A stretch of 64,000 nucleotides of DNA from Corynebacterium casei LMG S-19264. Its GTDB lineage: Bacteria; Actinomycetota; Actinomycetes; Mycobacteriales; Mycobacteriaceae. The stretch is taken from contig NZ_CP004350.1 of NCBI RefSeq assembly GCF_000550785.1, positions 2,894,009 through 2,958,008 on the forward strand. Direction: 5' to 3'. Below are positions 9,598-18,563 of this stretch, one piece after another. Within the stretch, counting starts at the first letter, position 1. Every line of letters begins with the position of its first letter. The notes below the pieces were generated by a model. The model made no database searches, was not told the origin of the DNA, and saw only the letters and a list, made by a program, of their open reading frames with translations. Position numbers and translations under genes: made by a program.

Positions 9598-9764
9598 GTT
9601 TCTCCTAAAATTTTTACACAACGTCCAGGTCGCGATTTTTATCTACTTATTACCTATCGGCGAAAGACCTCAAAGCGTTAACATCACGAAATGATAACAG
9701 CGATGTTTCTAGCGTAACGCACTTTAAGCGAGATTAATAGTCTATGAAAATTCGCTGGCAGATA

Positions 9765-11696
9765 CTACCGCTGAGACCAATCCTGCGGAAGATAATCGTA
9801 TGGGTCGGACGATAGCTGCAGCGTTCGGCCATCACCAAGCGCAAATGCGATATTGCTAAAGAAACGCCCCACGGTCAGCGGGTCGCGGTAAGTGGCCAAA
9901 AGTTTTTGGAATTCTTCCGTCTGCAACGCCGCGCGTGCAGCTTCCGCGTCCTCTTTATCAATCCACTCTGGCAACTCATTCAGGTCCACGGCAGAATCCG
10001 CAACCTGCCAAATGCGGTCCAGATTCTTGTCATGTCCGACGCGGCCATCTTCAATGCGTGGCTGGCGCGCGGCTAGCGGCGTGGCCAAACCAATATTGTC
10101 CAGAACACGAACATTCAATGGTGCATTCATGGATGACATACCCATGTTCACCAGGTACAGCGTTGGATCACCGTCCCGGTTCTCATCGCGCTCCAACGGC
10201 AACCAGTCAAACTCATTCGGGTCCCGCGCAGTCAAAATGCGCAGCATCATGGCATCTCCTGATTCGAGCGCCGCAATGCCTTCATCCCAGCCTTCTAAGA
10301 ACGGCGAACCATAAAAATCTGTCTCATTCAACGGTGGATGGCCTTGTTCACGATTGGTGGCATAAGTCCAGAATTCACGCTCATCCACGATAACCTCACC
10401 GGTATCAAACCCTAACCAGTCATTAGGCAAACCGCGATAGGCAATAACCAATGACCACAGCGCAATACCACCGGTAATAACAGCACCAATGATGATGCTT
10501 CCGTACAGGTTCAACGGCAGCACGAATACTGGCAGCAGCACAGCAAATAGTGGCAGCAAGAACATGCGGCCATGCATGAAGTCACCGCCCACGCGCAACA
10601 CATACAAAAAGTGCAGCAACGCGCAGCCAACCATGACAATCACAGCGGCTTTTTCTGAACGCGCCTGCTCCATCCACGCCTGGTTCATCCACGGTTTATT
10701 AAACAAACCGGTCTTGGGGGTAGAACCGTCCGCAGTGCTTTCCCCTGCTGCCGCTGCCCGAGAATGCCGGCTGCGGCCTGCCGTTGAAAGCGGACGTGCC
10801 AGGGCAAAGAACCCAACAATGGCCAGAACCAAGATGGGCAGCCACAGCCAGTAAGGGCTGATGAAGTCTTGCAGGTAGTTAAAGCCTGAGCCCCACTGTG
10901 AATCACTCGCGGACTTGGCCACGGCAGTGTGCGGGGTGAGCAGACCGTAGTAGCCCATGCGGAAGATTTGGTAGCCGCCTGGGATTGGCAGTGCAACGGC
11001 CAAGATGAGCAGCCAGTTCTTCCAGTGGCGGTGCGCGATAAACAACGCGATGCCAGCGAAGCCGCCGTAGAGCGCGAGCTCCGGGCGAACCAGCCAACTC
11101 AACCCGGCCCAAAAGGCCAGGACATAAGCTGAAACATCCAGGTTCTTCGTGCCATCAGCGCGGCCCGCCCACCACAACAGCAGTGCCCACAGCACCGCGA
11201 GGTAGAAGATGGACAAACCCCACTCCAAGCCGGAGGTGAAAAAATCACGGGCTGGTGGAAGTGCGATATAGACCAGCACACCTGCGGGAATGACAGTCCA
11301 GGTCGACCAATGTACTGGCGCGGCGTGCGGCCCCGTTGCTGGTTTATACAACCGCGCGGTGGCCCAGCAGCCAACAATGACTGCCAACACGGACAATCCC
11401 AGTGCGCCATACAGTGCCACGACGGATAGCTCTTGACCGGTAATCACATGGCCAGCTGTGATCAAGTACTGCCACAACGTAGAAGTATTCGCTTCGACGC
11501 GTTCGCCAACATTAAAGACTGGACCGTTGCCCGCAAGCAGGTTGCGGACGGTACGCAGTACGATCAGGCCATCGTCAGACATCCAGCGCCGCTGGTAGCC
11601 CACAATAAATGCCACAACACCAACAATGAGAGCTGTGCCGAAAGCCCACCATGTGGAATGGCGCTCTACCAAAGTACGGGATGGGGCATGATGCAT
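9765..11696 (-). CDS. aftB: Terminal beta-(1->2)-arabinofuranosyltransferase AftB
   Basis: Polytopic GT-C glycosyltransferase that adds terminal beta-1,2-arabinofuranose to arabinan from decaprenyl-phosphoarabinose on the outer face of the membrane. The 643 residues begin with a transmembrane segment (about 19-35), then the loop RRWMSDDGLIVLRT whose acidic pair is the usual GT-C catalytic site. About nine further hydrophobic segments follow to ~410, then a ~200-residue soluble C-terminal domain. Position between the mycolyltransferase and ubiA matches Rv3805c. No good Shine-Dalgarno is seen; TAATCT lies 8 nt before the ATG, so a very short or absent leader is possible. A terminator after ubiA separates it from that operon. 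Confidence 0.92.
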   Translation of the reverse strand: MHHAPSRTLVERHSTWWAFGTALIVGVVAFIVGYQRRWMSDDGLIVLRTVRNLLAGNGPVFNVGERVEANTSTLWQYLITAGHVITGQELSVVALYGALGLSVLAVIVGCWATARLYKPATGPHAAPVHWSTWTVIPAGVLVYIALPPARDFFTSGLEWGLSIFYLAVLWALLLWWAGRADGTKNLDVSAYVLAFWAGLSWLVRPELALYGGFAGIALFIAHRHWKNWLLILAVALPIPGGYQIFRMGYYGLLTPHTAVAKSASDSQWGSGFNYLQDFISPYWLWLPILVLAIVGFFALARPLSTAGRSRHSRAAAAGESTADGSTPKTGLFNKPWMNQAWMEQARSEKAAVIVMVGCALLHFLYVLRVGGDFMHGRMFLLPLFAVLLPVFVLPLNLYGSIIIGAVITGGIALWSLVIAYRGLPNDWLGFDTGEVIVDEREFWTYATNREQGHPPLNETDFYGSPFLEGWDEGIAALESGDAMMLRILTARDPNEFDWLPLERDENRDGDPTLYLVNMGMSSMNAPLNVRVLDNIGLATPLAARQPRIEDGRVGHDKNLDRIWQVADSAVDLNELPEWIDKEDAEAARAALQTEEFQKLLATYRDPLTVGRFFSNIAFALGDGRTLQLSSDPYDYLPQDWSQR

Positions 11697-11780
11697 GATT
11701 CCAAAGATTACTCGGTGCTACCCAACCGGGGAAACTGACACACAAGCCCCGCTATCTTTGTTTCCCGCACCACATAGAAA

Positions 11781-11816
11781 ACGCCCCACCCGGGTGAAAT
11801 TTCCCAGGTGAGGCGT
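11781..11816 (-). terminator. Rho-independent terminator after ubiA
   Basis: On the minus strand a GC-rich hairpin (ACGCC at one end pairing with GGCGT at the other, with an internal CCACC/GGTG pairing) is followed directly by TTTTC. It closes the glfT2-PAP2-ubiA operon. Confidence 0.75.
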
Positions 11817-11842
11817 CAATCTAAACCTACTGTGCGAAGTAA

Positions 11843-12850
11843 CTACATCAAGATCGGGAAGATGTAGACAGCCATCGCGATACATGCCAGCCACAGCAGT
11901 GCAAGGATTTGCAGAGTGCGGTCTTCCAGCGCGATTTCATCAGGTGCGCCACCGCGGCCGCGGTCAACATCAGCTGCGTAGCGCAAGATGGCGATGGTGA
12001 ACGGAACCATGGAGATCTGGTACCAGATAGCAGCCCAGCCCTCAGTCTCATTAGCCAACTGGAAGCCCCACAGGGAATAGCTCATCACCACTGCGGTCGC
12101 GGACAAGGTCCATACGAAACGCAAGTAGGTCGGGGTGTAACCCGCCAAAGACTTACGAATCTGCGCACCGGTGCGCTCCGCCAGAAGGATTTCTGAGTAG
12201 CGCTTACCGGATGCCATAAACAGCGAACCGAATGCAGCTACCAGCAGGAACCACTGGGAAAGCTCGATGCCAGCAGCGACACCGCCGGCCATCGTTCGCA
12301 GCATGAAGCCGGAGGAAACTAGGGCGATATCAATCACCGGCATATGCTTCCAGCCGAAGCAGTAGCCCAGCTGCAGCGCGATGTACACCGCGATGACCAG
12401 TGCTAGCTGCAGGCCAGAGGTTGCCAGGAAGGACAGACCAACCGCGGCAACAATAAGGACAACCGCCATGACATATGCCAGGTTGACTGGCAGCACACCA
12501 GCAGCGATTGGGCGGAAACGCTTGGTTGGGTGTGCACGGTCAGCTTCCACGTCACGCGCGTCATTGATCAGGTAGATCGAAGATGCGCCCAGGCAGAAGA
12601 CAACAAAAGCCAAGAGCACGTCGAGCAAAGTGCGGGTGTGGAACAACGCATCAGCACCGGCAGCAGCGGGTGCCGCCAGAACCAGAACGTTTTTAACCCA
12701 CTGCTTTGGACGCAGTGCCTTAATCATGCCATCGGCAAGATTCTTTGGTGGCTGGCGCTTGCGGGAGTCCTCAATACCCTGGGTGTGTGGCTCAGGGTGG
12801 AAAAACTTCTGCTGGCCGTCACCTTCAAAGGTTTCAGGCTTCTCGGTCAT
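11843..12850 (-). CDS. ubiA: Decaprenyl-phosphate phosphoribosyltransferase (UbiA/DPPR synthase)
   Basis: Integral-membrane prenyltransferase that joins phosphoribosyl pyrophosphate to decaprenyl phosphate, the first committed step to the arabinose donor. The 335-residue protein has the UbiA-superfamily Asp motif NDARDVEADRAHPTKR (about 91-106). A second conserved region lies around HMPVIDIALVSSGFMLR, and there are about eight hydrophobic helices. The N-terminus has a cytoplasmic tail of about 40 residues. The start overlaps the end of the PAP2 phosphatase gene by 4 bp, a sign of translational coupling. The Rv3806c-type neighbourhood makes the assignment firm. Confidence 0.94.
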   Translation of the reverse strand: MTEKPETFEGDGQQKFFHPEPHTQGIEDSRKRQPPKNLADGMIKALRPKQWVKNVLVLAAPAAAGADALFHTRTLLDVLLAFVVFCLGASSIYLINDARDVEADRAHPTKRFRPIAAGVLPVNLAYVMAVVLIVAAVGLSFLATSGLQLALVIAVYIALQLGYCFGWKHMPVIDIALVSSGFMLRTMAGGVAAGIELSQWFLLVAAFGSLFMASGKRYSEILLAERTGAQIRKSLAGYTPTYLRFVWTLSATAVVMSYSLWGFQLANETEGWAAIWYQISMVPFTIAILRYAADVDRGRGGAPDEIALEDRTLQILALLWLACIAMAVYIFPILM

Positions 12851-13371
12851 GCAGTTTTCCTTTCATAACGAGTGATTATCTCAGCGGTTGCAGCTCCCAA
12901 CGCGGCGCCCAGCGCAGTATCTGTTGGGTAGTGCACGCCGAGCACCATGCGCGAAAGCATCATAACCGGGATTCCAACTAGTGGCGCAGGTGTTCCATAC
13001 AGGCGTGCGACGGCAACCAAGAAGGCGGTAGTCGAGGTGGAGTGTGAAGAAGGAAATGACAATTTAGACGGAGTTCCTACTCCCACGCGCACGTAAGAAT
13101 AATCCGGACGCTTGCGCCTCACAATTCGCTTGATAACCACAGACGCCGCATGTGTGGTAAAAGCCGAGGCACCAACAGCAATCCACTGCCGACGACGCTT
13201 CTTGTCCAGGCTCCAACCGAGTGCTGACAAACCCATCCAGCCCAAGGCGTGCTCGCCCATGTGGCTGAGTCCCCGAGCGGTGGGCAAAACACCCGGTGCG
13301 TCAAAGGCAACATTCTGGATGTTTTCTAGAATGCGGGATTCTGCGGTGCTGAGTTTGTCGAGGTTACTCAA
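12847..13371 (-). CDS. PAP2-type phosphatase, putative decaprenyl-phosphoryl-5-phosphoribose phosphatase
   Basis: Small membrane phosphatase of the PAP2 superfamily, proposed for Rv3807c to remove the 5-phosphate from DPPR. The three PAP2 motifs are present: KRIVRRKRPD, SFPSSHSTST and SRMVLGVHYPTD, with hydrophobic helices between. I chose a TTG start at 13371: GGAGGA sits 6 nt before it and the start overlaps the glfT2 stop by 8 nt, suggesting coupled translation. A GTG at 13392, seven codons upstream, lacks such a site but is possible. The gene overlaps ubiA by 4 bp. The family is clear; the physiological substrate is inferred from the neighbours. Confidence 0.88.
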   Translation of the reverse strand: MSNLDKLSTAESRILENIQNVAFDAPGVLPTARGLSHMGEHALGWMGLSALGWSLDKKRRRQWIAVGASAFTTHAASVVIKRIVRRKRPDYSYVRVGVGTPSKLSFPSSHSTSTTAFLVAVARLYGTPAPLVGIPVMMLSRMVLGVHYPTDTALGAALGAATAEIITRYERKTA

Positions 13372-15346
13372 AGATCTTCCTCCAAGACTCACGGGAGGTC
13401 AGCTCTGGGAGTGCTTCGCGGTAAACACGGCGCATGTCATCAAAATTGTCCTCAATATCGCTGAGCAGCTCACGCGTCTGCTCAACCAAGTCACGTGCCA
13501 GGTCACGGTCGCGCTTGCGGAATGCCACGCCAGTGCCACCTGCGGTGGAGACGGTCGCGGAATCTACGCGGGACAAGGTGAACCAGCGTGCCTCCTCAGG
13601 GGTGAGGTTAAGCTGTGGCGCCTCGTGGTGGCGTGGGTCTTCCTTGGAAACCAAGTGCTTAAGCCCCTTGACTGCCCATGGAATCTTCTTCAGCTTGGCC
13701 AGACGTCCACCAATGTTTTGGGTTGGGACACCCGGCGCGCCGGTCGGTGCTGGTAGCTGGTCAGCAGAGTTGATGATGACTGCATCCGAGTAGTTGGAGC
13801 GCAGCTTGGCAATGCGCGGTAGGGACGACTCGAGGATGTCGAAGAGTTGGTCCGGGCCTGCGAGGAAGTCCTTCATGGCTTCAATCTGGATAGCCATGGT
13901 GGAGTATTCCATGCACATGGTGTGCTTCAAGGTGGACTTGAAGATGGAACGGGTAATCCCCTTGGCGTTACCTTCGTGGTACAGCGCGGCAACAATGAGG
14001 CGGTTGCGCAGGTGGAAGTATGCCTGCCAGTCAATCGCGTCATCCTTGTCAGCCCACGCCATGTGCCAAATAGCAGCGCCTGGCCAGGTTACGGTCGGGA
14101 AGCCGTTAGCTGCGGCGCGCAGAGAGTATTCAGTGTCATCCCACTTGATAAACAGTGGCAATGGCTGGCCGTTGGTTTCAGCAACCACGCGTGGGAACAG
14201 GCACATCCACCAGCCGTTGTACTCAACATCCACGCGGCGGTGCAGCGCGCGGGAGTCATATGAACCTGGGTCCTTATGGCTTTGAGCATCACCGATGGCG
14301 GACAGTGGGTACTTGGCAAAGTCGTGGTCATAGACCGCGTGAGGGGCCGCGCCCCACATGAAGTCACCGCGGTTGACCTGCTCACCGGTGGTGCGCAGCT
14401 GGCTGCGTTCCTGCAGGTTGAGCATCTGTCCACCGACGATGATTGGGCTGGCTGCATAACGTGCTGCCTGGACCGCGCGCAGGATGGAGTCTGGCTCAAT
14501 CGCGATGTCATCATCCATGTACAAGATGAATGGTGAATCGGTGTTTTCCAAAGCTTCAAACATGATGCGGGAGTAGCCGCCGGAACCGCCGAGGTTGCCC
14601 TGGCGGAATTCACTGAAGCGCTCGCCAAAGTGCGCCACTGCCTCGTCATAGCCTGGCTCATCAGCTGGGTGCTGGTTGCCCTGGTCCGGCATGAGAACAA
14701 AGTCAATGATGCCGTCTACAACTGGGTCTTCTGCCAGCGCCTGCAATGCTGCAACAGCATCAGTTGGGCGGTTGAAGGTTGGAATGCCAACAGAAACGCG
14801 CTTTTCCGAAGGCTCGATGGTGGAACCATCCGGCATGGTCTGCTGACCAGGTGCCGAAGGTGCGCACCATGCGGCCTGCGAGATAGTCGCTTCAGATTCC
14901 GCGGTAACGTCGAACCACAGCCAGCCGCCGTCCTCAAAGTTCTTCAGCGGCAACTCGAATTCGTGGTGTCCAGTGTCTACCAGGTGGTTGGCCACGGAAA
15001 TGCGCTGGCCGTCCTGCTTGGAGCGGTAGATGGAAATATTTGCTTCGCCTTCGATGTCGAGGGCCAAGATGATCGAGTCAAGCTGGGACCAGCGGCGCCA
15101 GTAGGACGCTGGGAATGCGTTGAAGTAAGTCTGGAAAGAGACTTCTTCACCAGCGGGAACCGTCAGCGAAGTGCGGTCGGACCAGCGCAGGCGCTCGCGG
15201 TTTTGTTCCGCTTCGATGATGTACAGCATGCGGACATCAAAGGGCTCGCCACGCTTTGGCAATAGAATGCGCTGTACTGCTTCAACGGTGCTCGAAGCAG
15301 CGTTGGTATCAGCGGCATTGTCAGAAACAGTGTTGTTTGCTGTCAC
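13364..15346 (-). CDS. glfT2: Galactofuranosyltransferase GlfT2
   Basis: Processive bifunctional beta-1,5/1,6-galactofuranosyltransferase that polymerises galactan from UDP-galactofuranose at the cytoplasmic membrane face. The 660-residue length matches the family. Visible: an N-terminal beta-rich domain, a GT-A domain beginning with VGIPTFNRP, the metal-binding YMDDDIAIEPD, the catalytic region IKWDDTEYS and the downstream WPGAAIWHMAW. A helical C-terminal domain follows. The start is GTG with GGGAGA about 12 nt upstream, somewhat far. It is first in the operon glfT2-PAP2-ubiA. The sugar donor comes from Glf, encoded 1.8 kb upstream. Confidence 0.95.
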   Translation of the reverse strand: MTANNTVSDNAADTNAASSTVEAVQRILLPKRGEPFDVRMLYIIEAEQNRERLRWSDRTSLTVPAGEEVSFQTYFNAFPASYWRRWSQLDSIILALDIEGEANISIYRSKQDGQRISVANHLVDTGHHEFELPLKNFEDGGWLWFDVTAESEATISQAAWCAPSAPGQQTMPDGSTIEPSEKRVSVGIPTFNRPTDAVAALQALAEDPVVDGIIDFVLMPDQGNQHPADEPGYDEAVAHFGERFSEFRQGNLGGSGGYSRIMFEALENTDSPFILYMDDDIAIEPDSILRAVQAARYAASPIIVGGQMLNLQERSQLRTTGEQVNRGDFMWGAAPHAVYDHDFAKYPLSAIGDAQSHKDPGSYDSRALHRRVDVEYNGWWMCLFPRVVAETNGQPLPLFIKWDDTEYSLRAAANGFPTVTWPGAAIWHMAWADKDDAIDWQAYFHLRNRLIVAALYHEGNAKGITRSIFKSTLKHTMCMEYSTMAIQIEAMKDFLAGPDQLFDILESSLPRIAKLRSNYSDAVIINSADQLPAPTGAPGVPTQNIGGRLAKLKKIPWAVKGLKHLVSKEDPRHHEAPQLNLTPEEARWFTLSRVDSATVSTAGGTGVAFRKRDRDLARDLVEQTRELLSDIEDNFDDMRRVYREALPELTSRESWRKIFE

Positions 15347-15484
15347 GATGGTTTCAATTCTCCCATTTCACTACAGTCTTCAAACATTCACAGTACTGGT
15401 TACCACTGTGGTTTACCTTGCTCAACGCGCATCAGGCTGGTGAAAATCGGTCGGAGTTGAGTCCATGTACCCAACCATGCAAAA

Positions 15485-15520
15485 AGCGGCGCCGGTGACA
15501 TTGTCATCACCGGCGTCGCT
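15485..15520 (-). terminator. Rho-independent terminator after the ArsC-like gene
   Basis: A 14-bp stem (AGCGGCGCCGGTGA / TCACCGGCGTCGCT, one mismatch) with an 8-nt loop is followed on the minus strand by TTTTT. It separates the ArsC-like gene from glfT2. Confidence 0.85.
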
Positions 15521-15564
15521 TTGTTTAAGCAGTGCTTGTTCTTGCCTTGTTTCGCTCAGCCGCT

Positions 15565-16173
15565 TTATGCGGTGAGTTTTACCTGCTCAGTCTGTGGCGT
15601 GATGCCCAGCTTGTTGAGCATGTAAAGCACGCGTGCTTCAAGGTCATCCGCGAGTTCACGGGTCTGTTCCATGGATTCAGCGTGTGCGATTGGCCAAATC
15701 TTGATGTCCTTGCCAGCTTCATCACGTGGGGCATCTGCACCCAGGTAGACGATGTAGTCCGGCATGGAAACGGTGCGGACGTCTTCGACGTGGCGGCCAC
15801 GTGCGTCCAGCCCACGTTCACCCAGGACATAAGCCATGTGGCTTTCGGTCTCATTTTCTGGGTGGGAGACCGTGCCATTAACAACGAGCGCGTCTCCAGC
15901 ATGCCTCTTGGTCAATGCGATTGCTGCGGTAACAAGGTCAGTGTTGAGGCCCGCTGCGAAGCGGACGTGAACACGGTGTGCGCCGAAGAGCTCGGTTGCT
16001 TCGCGCTCAACCAGAACAGCGATGTAGTCGTCCAGAATGGCCTTGCTTTTGTGCTTCTCAATGATCTCATCGAGCTTTGCATCGATGACCTTTGCGTCAT
16101 GAGCGTGCCCGTACGCCTCGTGCAGATCTTGACGAAGAGTTTCGAATCGGGACTCATTATTAACAATAAACAT
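15565..16173 (-). CDS. ArsC/LMW-phosphatase-like protein lacking the catalytic cysteine
   Basis: A 202-residue cytoplasmic protein. The N-terminal ~80 residues are helical (RFETLRQDLHEAYG onward) and resemble the three-helix bundle that precedes some actinobacterial arsenate reductases. The rest follows the low-molecular-weight phosphatase/ArsC layout, ending in the family-like stretch ESMEQTRELADDLEARV. Where the CX5R loop should be, the sequence reads VVNGTVSHPENETESHMAY: no Cys and no Arg. The whole protein contains no cysteine, so arsenate reductase or phosphatase chemistry is ruled out. It is more likely a binding or regulatory relative. The ATG at 16173 is preferred over 16215 because a purine-rich GGGGGGAAAG lies just before it. 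Its place in the galactan block suggests an envelope-linked role, but that is inference. Confidence 0.75.
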   Translation of the reverse strand: MFIVNNESRFETLRQDLHEAYGHAHDAKVIDAKLDEIIEKHKSKAILDDYIAVLVEREATELFGAHRVHVRFAAGLNTDLVTAAIALTKRHAGDALVVNGTVSHPENETESHMAYVLGERGLDARGRHVEDVRTVSMPDYIVYLGADAPRDEAGKDIKIWPIAHAESMEQTRELADDLEARVLYMLNKLGITPQTEQVKLTA

Positions 16174-16613
16174 TTCTTTCCCCCCACTCACTTTCTGATA
16201 TTGGGTGACTGGCAATCTAGCTTTTCTAGATTCAACCTTTTGTTAACCTAGCGTTAACTTTAACCAAACCCGTGGGAGCTGTCAAATAGTTGGCGCAAAC
16301 CCATTACTTCTACGCCACTTAGAACCCTCAAGATTCGGCCGGTAAACTCAAGCAAAATGCCTGGTAAAAGTTTCAAAATAGATAGTTCCAAAACGCTTTT
16401 GACTAACAGAGAAGTTTGTGCATAATTTATGAGCTTCACTCGATATTGCCCACCCCCGAACCAAAACTCTTAACCATTGGTAAAACCTAATTCGACACCC
16501 GCATCGAACGCAAAGCGACATTTCCCTCTTAATCAATCCCCCATGCGCATTGGATAAGTGCGCTAGTCTCGCTTTACATCACTCGAAACACTCGAAACAT
16601 GGGATGTGGGCCA
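16174..16613. other. Divergent intergenic region with inverted repeats
   Basis: These 440 bp separate the ArsC-like gene (minus) from the small membrane protein gene (plus). An exact inverted repeat AATCTAG/CTAGATT lies at 16214-16232, and two GTTAAC hexamers start 11 bp apart at 16242 and 16253. Otherwise the stretch is A+T-rich and I see no credible gene; a 62-codon minus-strand frame at 16348-16536 has no supporting features. Confidence 0.5.
16214..16258. promoter_or_regulatory. Candidate operator repeats upstream of the ArsC-like gene
   Basis: AATCTAG (16214-16220) and CTAGATT (16226-16232) are exact complements around 5 nt. GTTAAC occurs at 16242-16247 and 16253-16258, one helical turn apart. 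The position 40-85 bp before the start codon fits promoter or operator sites; the regulator is unknown. Confidence 0.35.
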
Positions 16614-17027
16614 ATGAGCTTTGAAGATCAAAAGATGCACGAGCAAAAAGCCCTAGCGTTTCCAATTCCAGAGCTGACCGTTGCAGCAATCGGAGCGCTC
16701 ATCGCCCTTGCTTCTTTATTCATTCATGATTCTGGGATCATCGCGATGGCGTTGATGTTCGCCCTTGTCAGCATCTGCTCTTTGCCGCTTGCTGTCCCAC
16801 TCGCTTACACAAAGGTCGGCACTTTTTGGATTGATATTGTCTACGTCGCCATAGGCGTATTCGTAGTTCGGTACATGATGTCCTTGCCTGATGAAGGCGC
16901 AATCTTTTTCCTTGGGCTCTTATATCCCCTCGGCTGGGCGTTTATCCTCAGTGGTTGTTCGCACCTACTGCGCCGTGCGCTGGCCATATGTCGGTATCGC
17001 CGCAAGCATCGACGCTTAATTCAATAG
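16614..17027 (+). CDS. Small membrane protein of unknown function
   Basis: I do not recognise this gene. The 137-residue protein has a short hydrophilic N-terminus and about four hydrophobic segments (roughly 15-33, 37-60, 68-84 and 95-116). It ends in a strongly basic cytoplasmic tail (RRALAICRYRRKHRR). The ATG at 16614 is chosen because GGGATGTGGG precedes it, whereas the in-frame ATG at 16599 has no ribosome site. It is a single-gene unit: a long divergent spacer before it and a perfect hairpin directly after it. The protein could be a scaffold or an immunity-type protein, but nothing in the sequence decides this. Confidence 0.65.
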   Translation: MSFEDQKMHEQKALAFPIPELTVAAIGALIALASLFIHDSGIIAMALMFALVSICSLPLAVPLAYTKVGTFWIDIVYVAIGVFVVRYMMSLPDEGAIFFLGLLYPLGWAFILSGCSHLLRRALAICRYRRKHRRLIQ

Positions 17028-17030
17028 CGA

Positions 17031-17079
17031 AGCCGCCTGCCATTTCCCGAGGTTAATACGGAAGTAATGGCAGGCGGCT
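17031..17079. terminator. Bidirectional hairpin between converging genes
   Basis: AGCCGCCTGCCATT (17031-17044) and AATGGCAGGCGGCT (17066-17079) form a perfect 14-bp stem with a 21-nt loop, starting 3 bp after the plus-strand stop and ending 27 bp from the glf stop. No marked T-run on either side. Confidence 0.65.
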
Positions 17080-17106
17080 GTGCCTGTAATTGATAGCTAC
17101 AGACCT

Positions 17107-18444
<1,338 letters not shown>

Positions 18445-18563
18445 TTACTAGCATCACTTTGGCCGCATCCATACGGCCATCGAGGAAGCGCCGGCAACCG
18501 CATCCTCGAAACCCTGGCAAGACATCACTTGTTGAGGGCGAAGTAACTGATAGGGAGATTCCA

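Noticed and set aside
15565-16173. Arsenate reductase / tyrosine phosphatase call
   Set aside because: The catalytic cysteine and arginine are missing and the protein contains no cysteine.
16348-16536. 62-codon minus-strand frame in the A+T-rich spacer
   Set aside because: No ribosome site, no recognisable pattern and no operon context.
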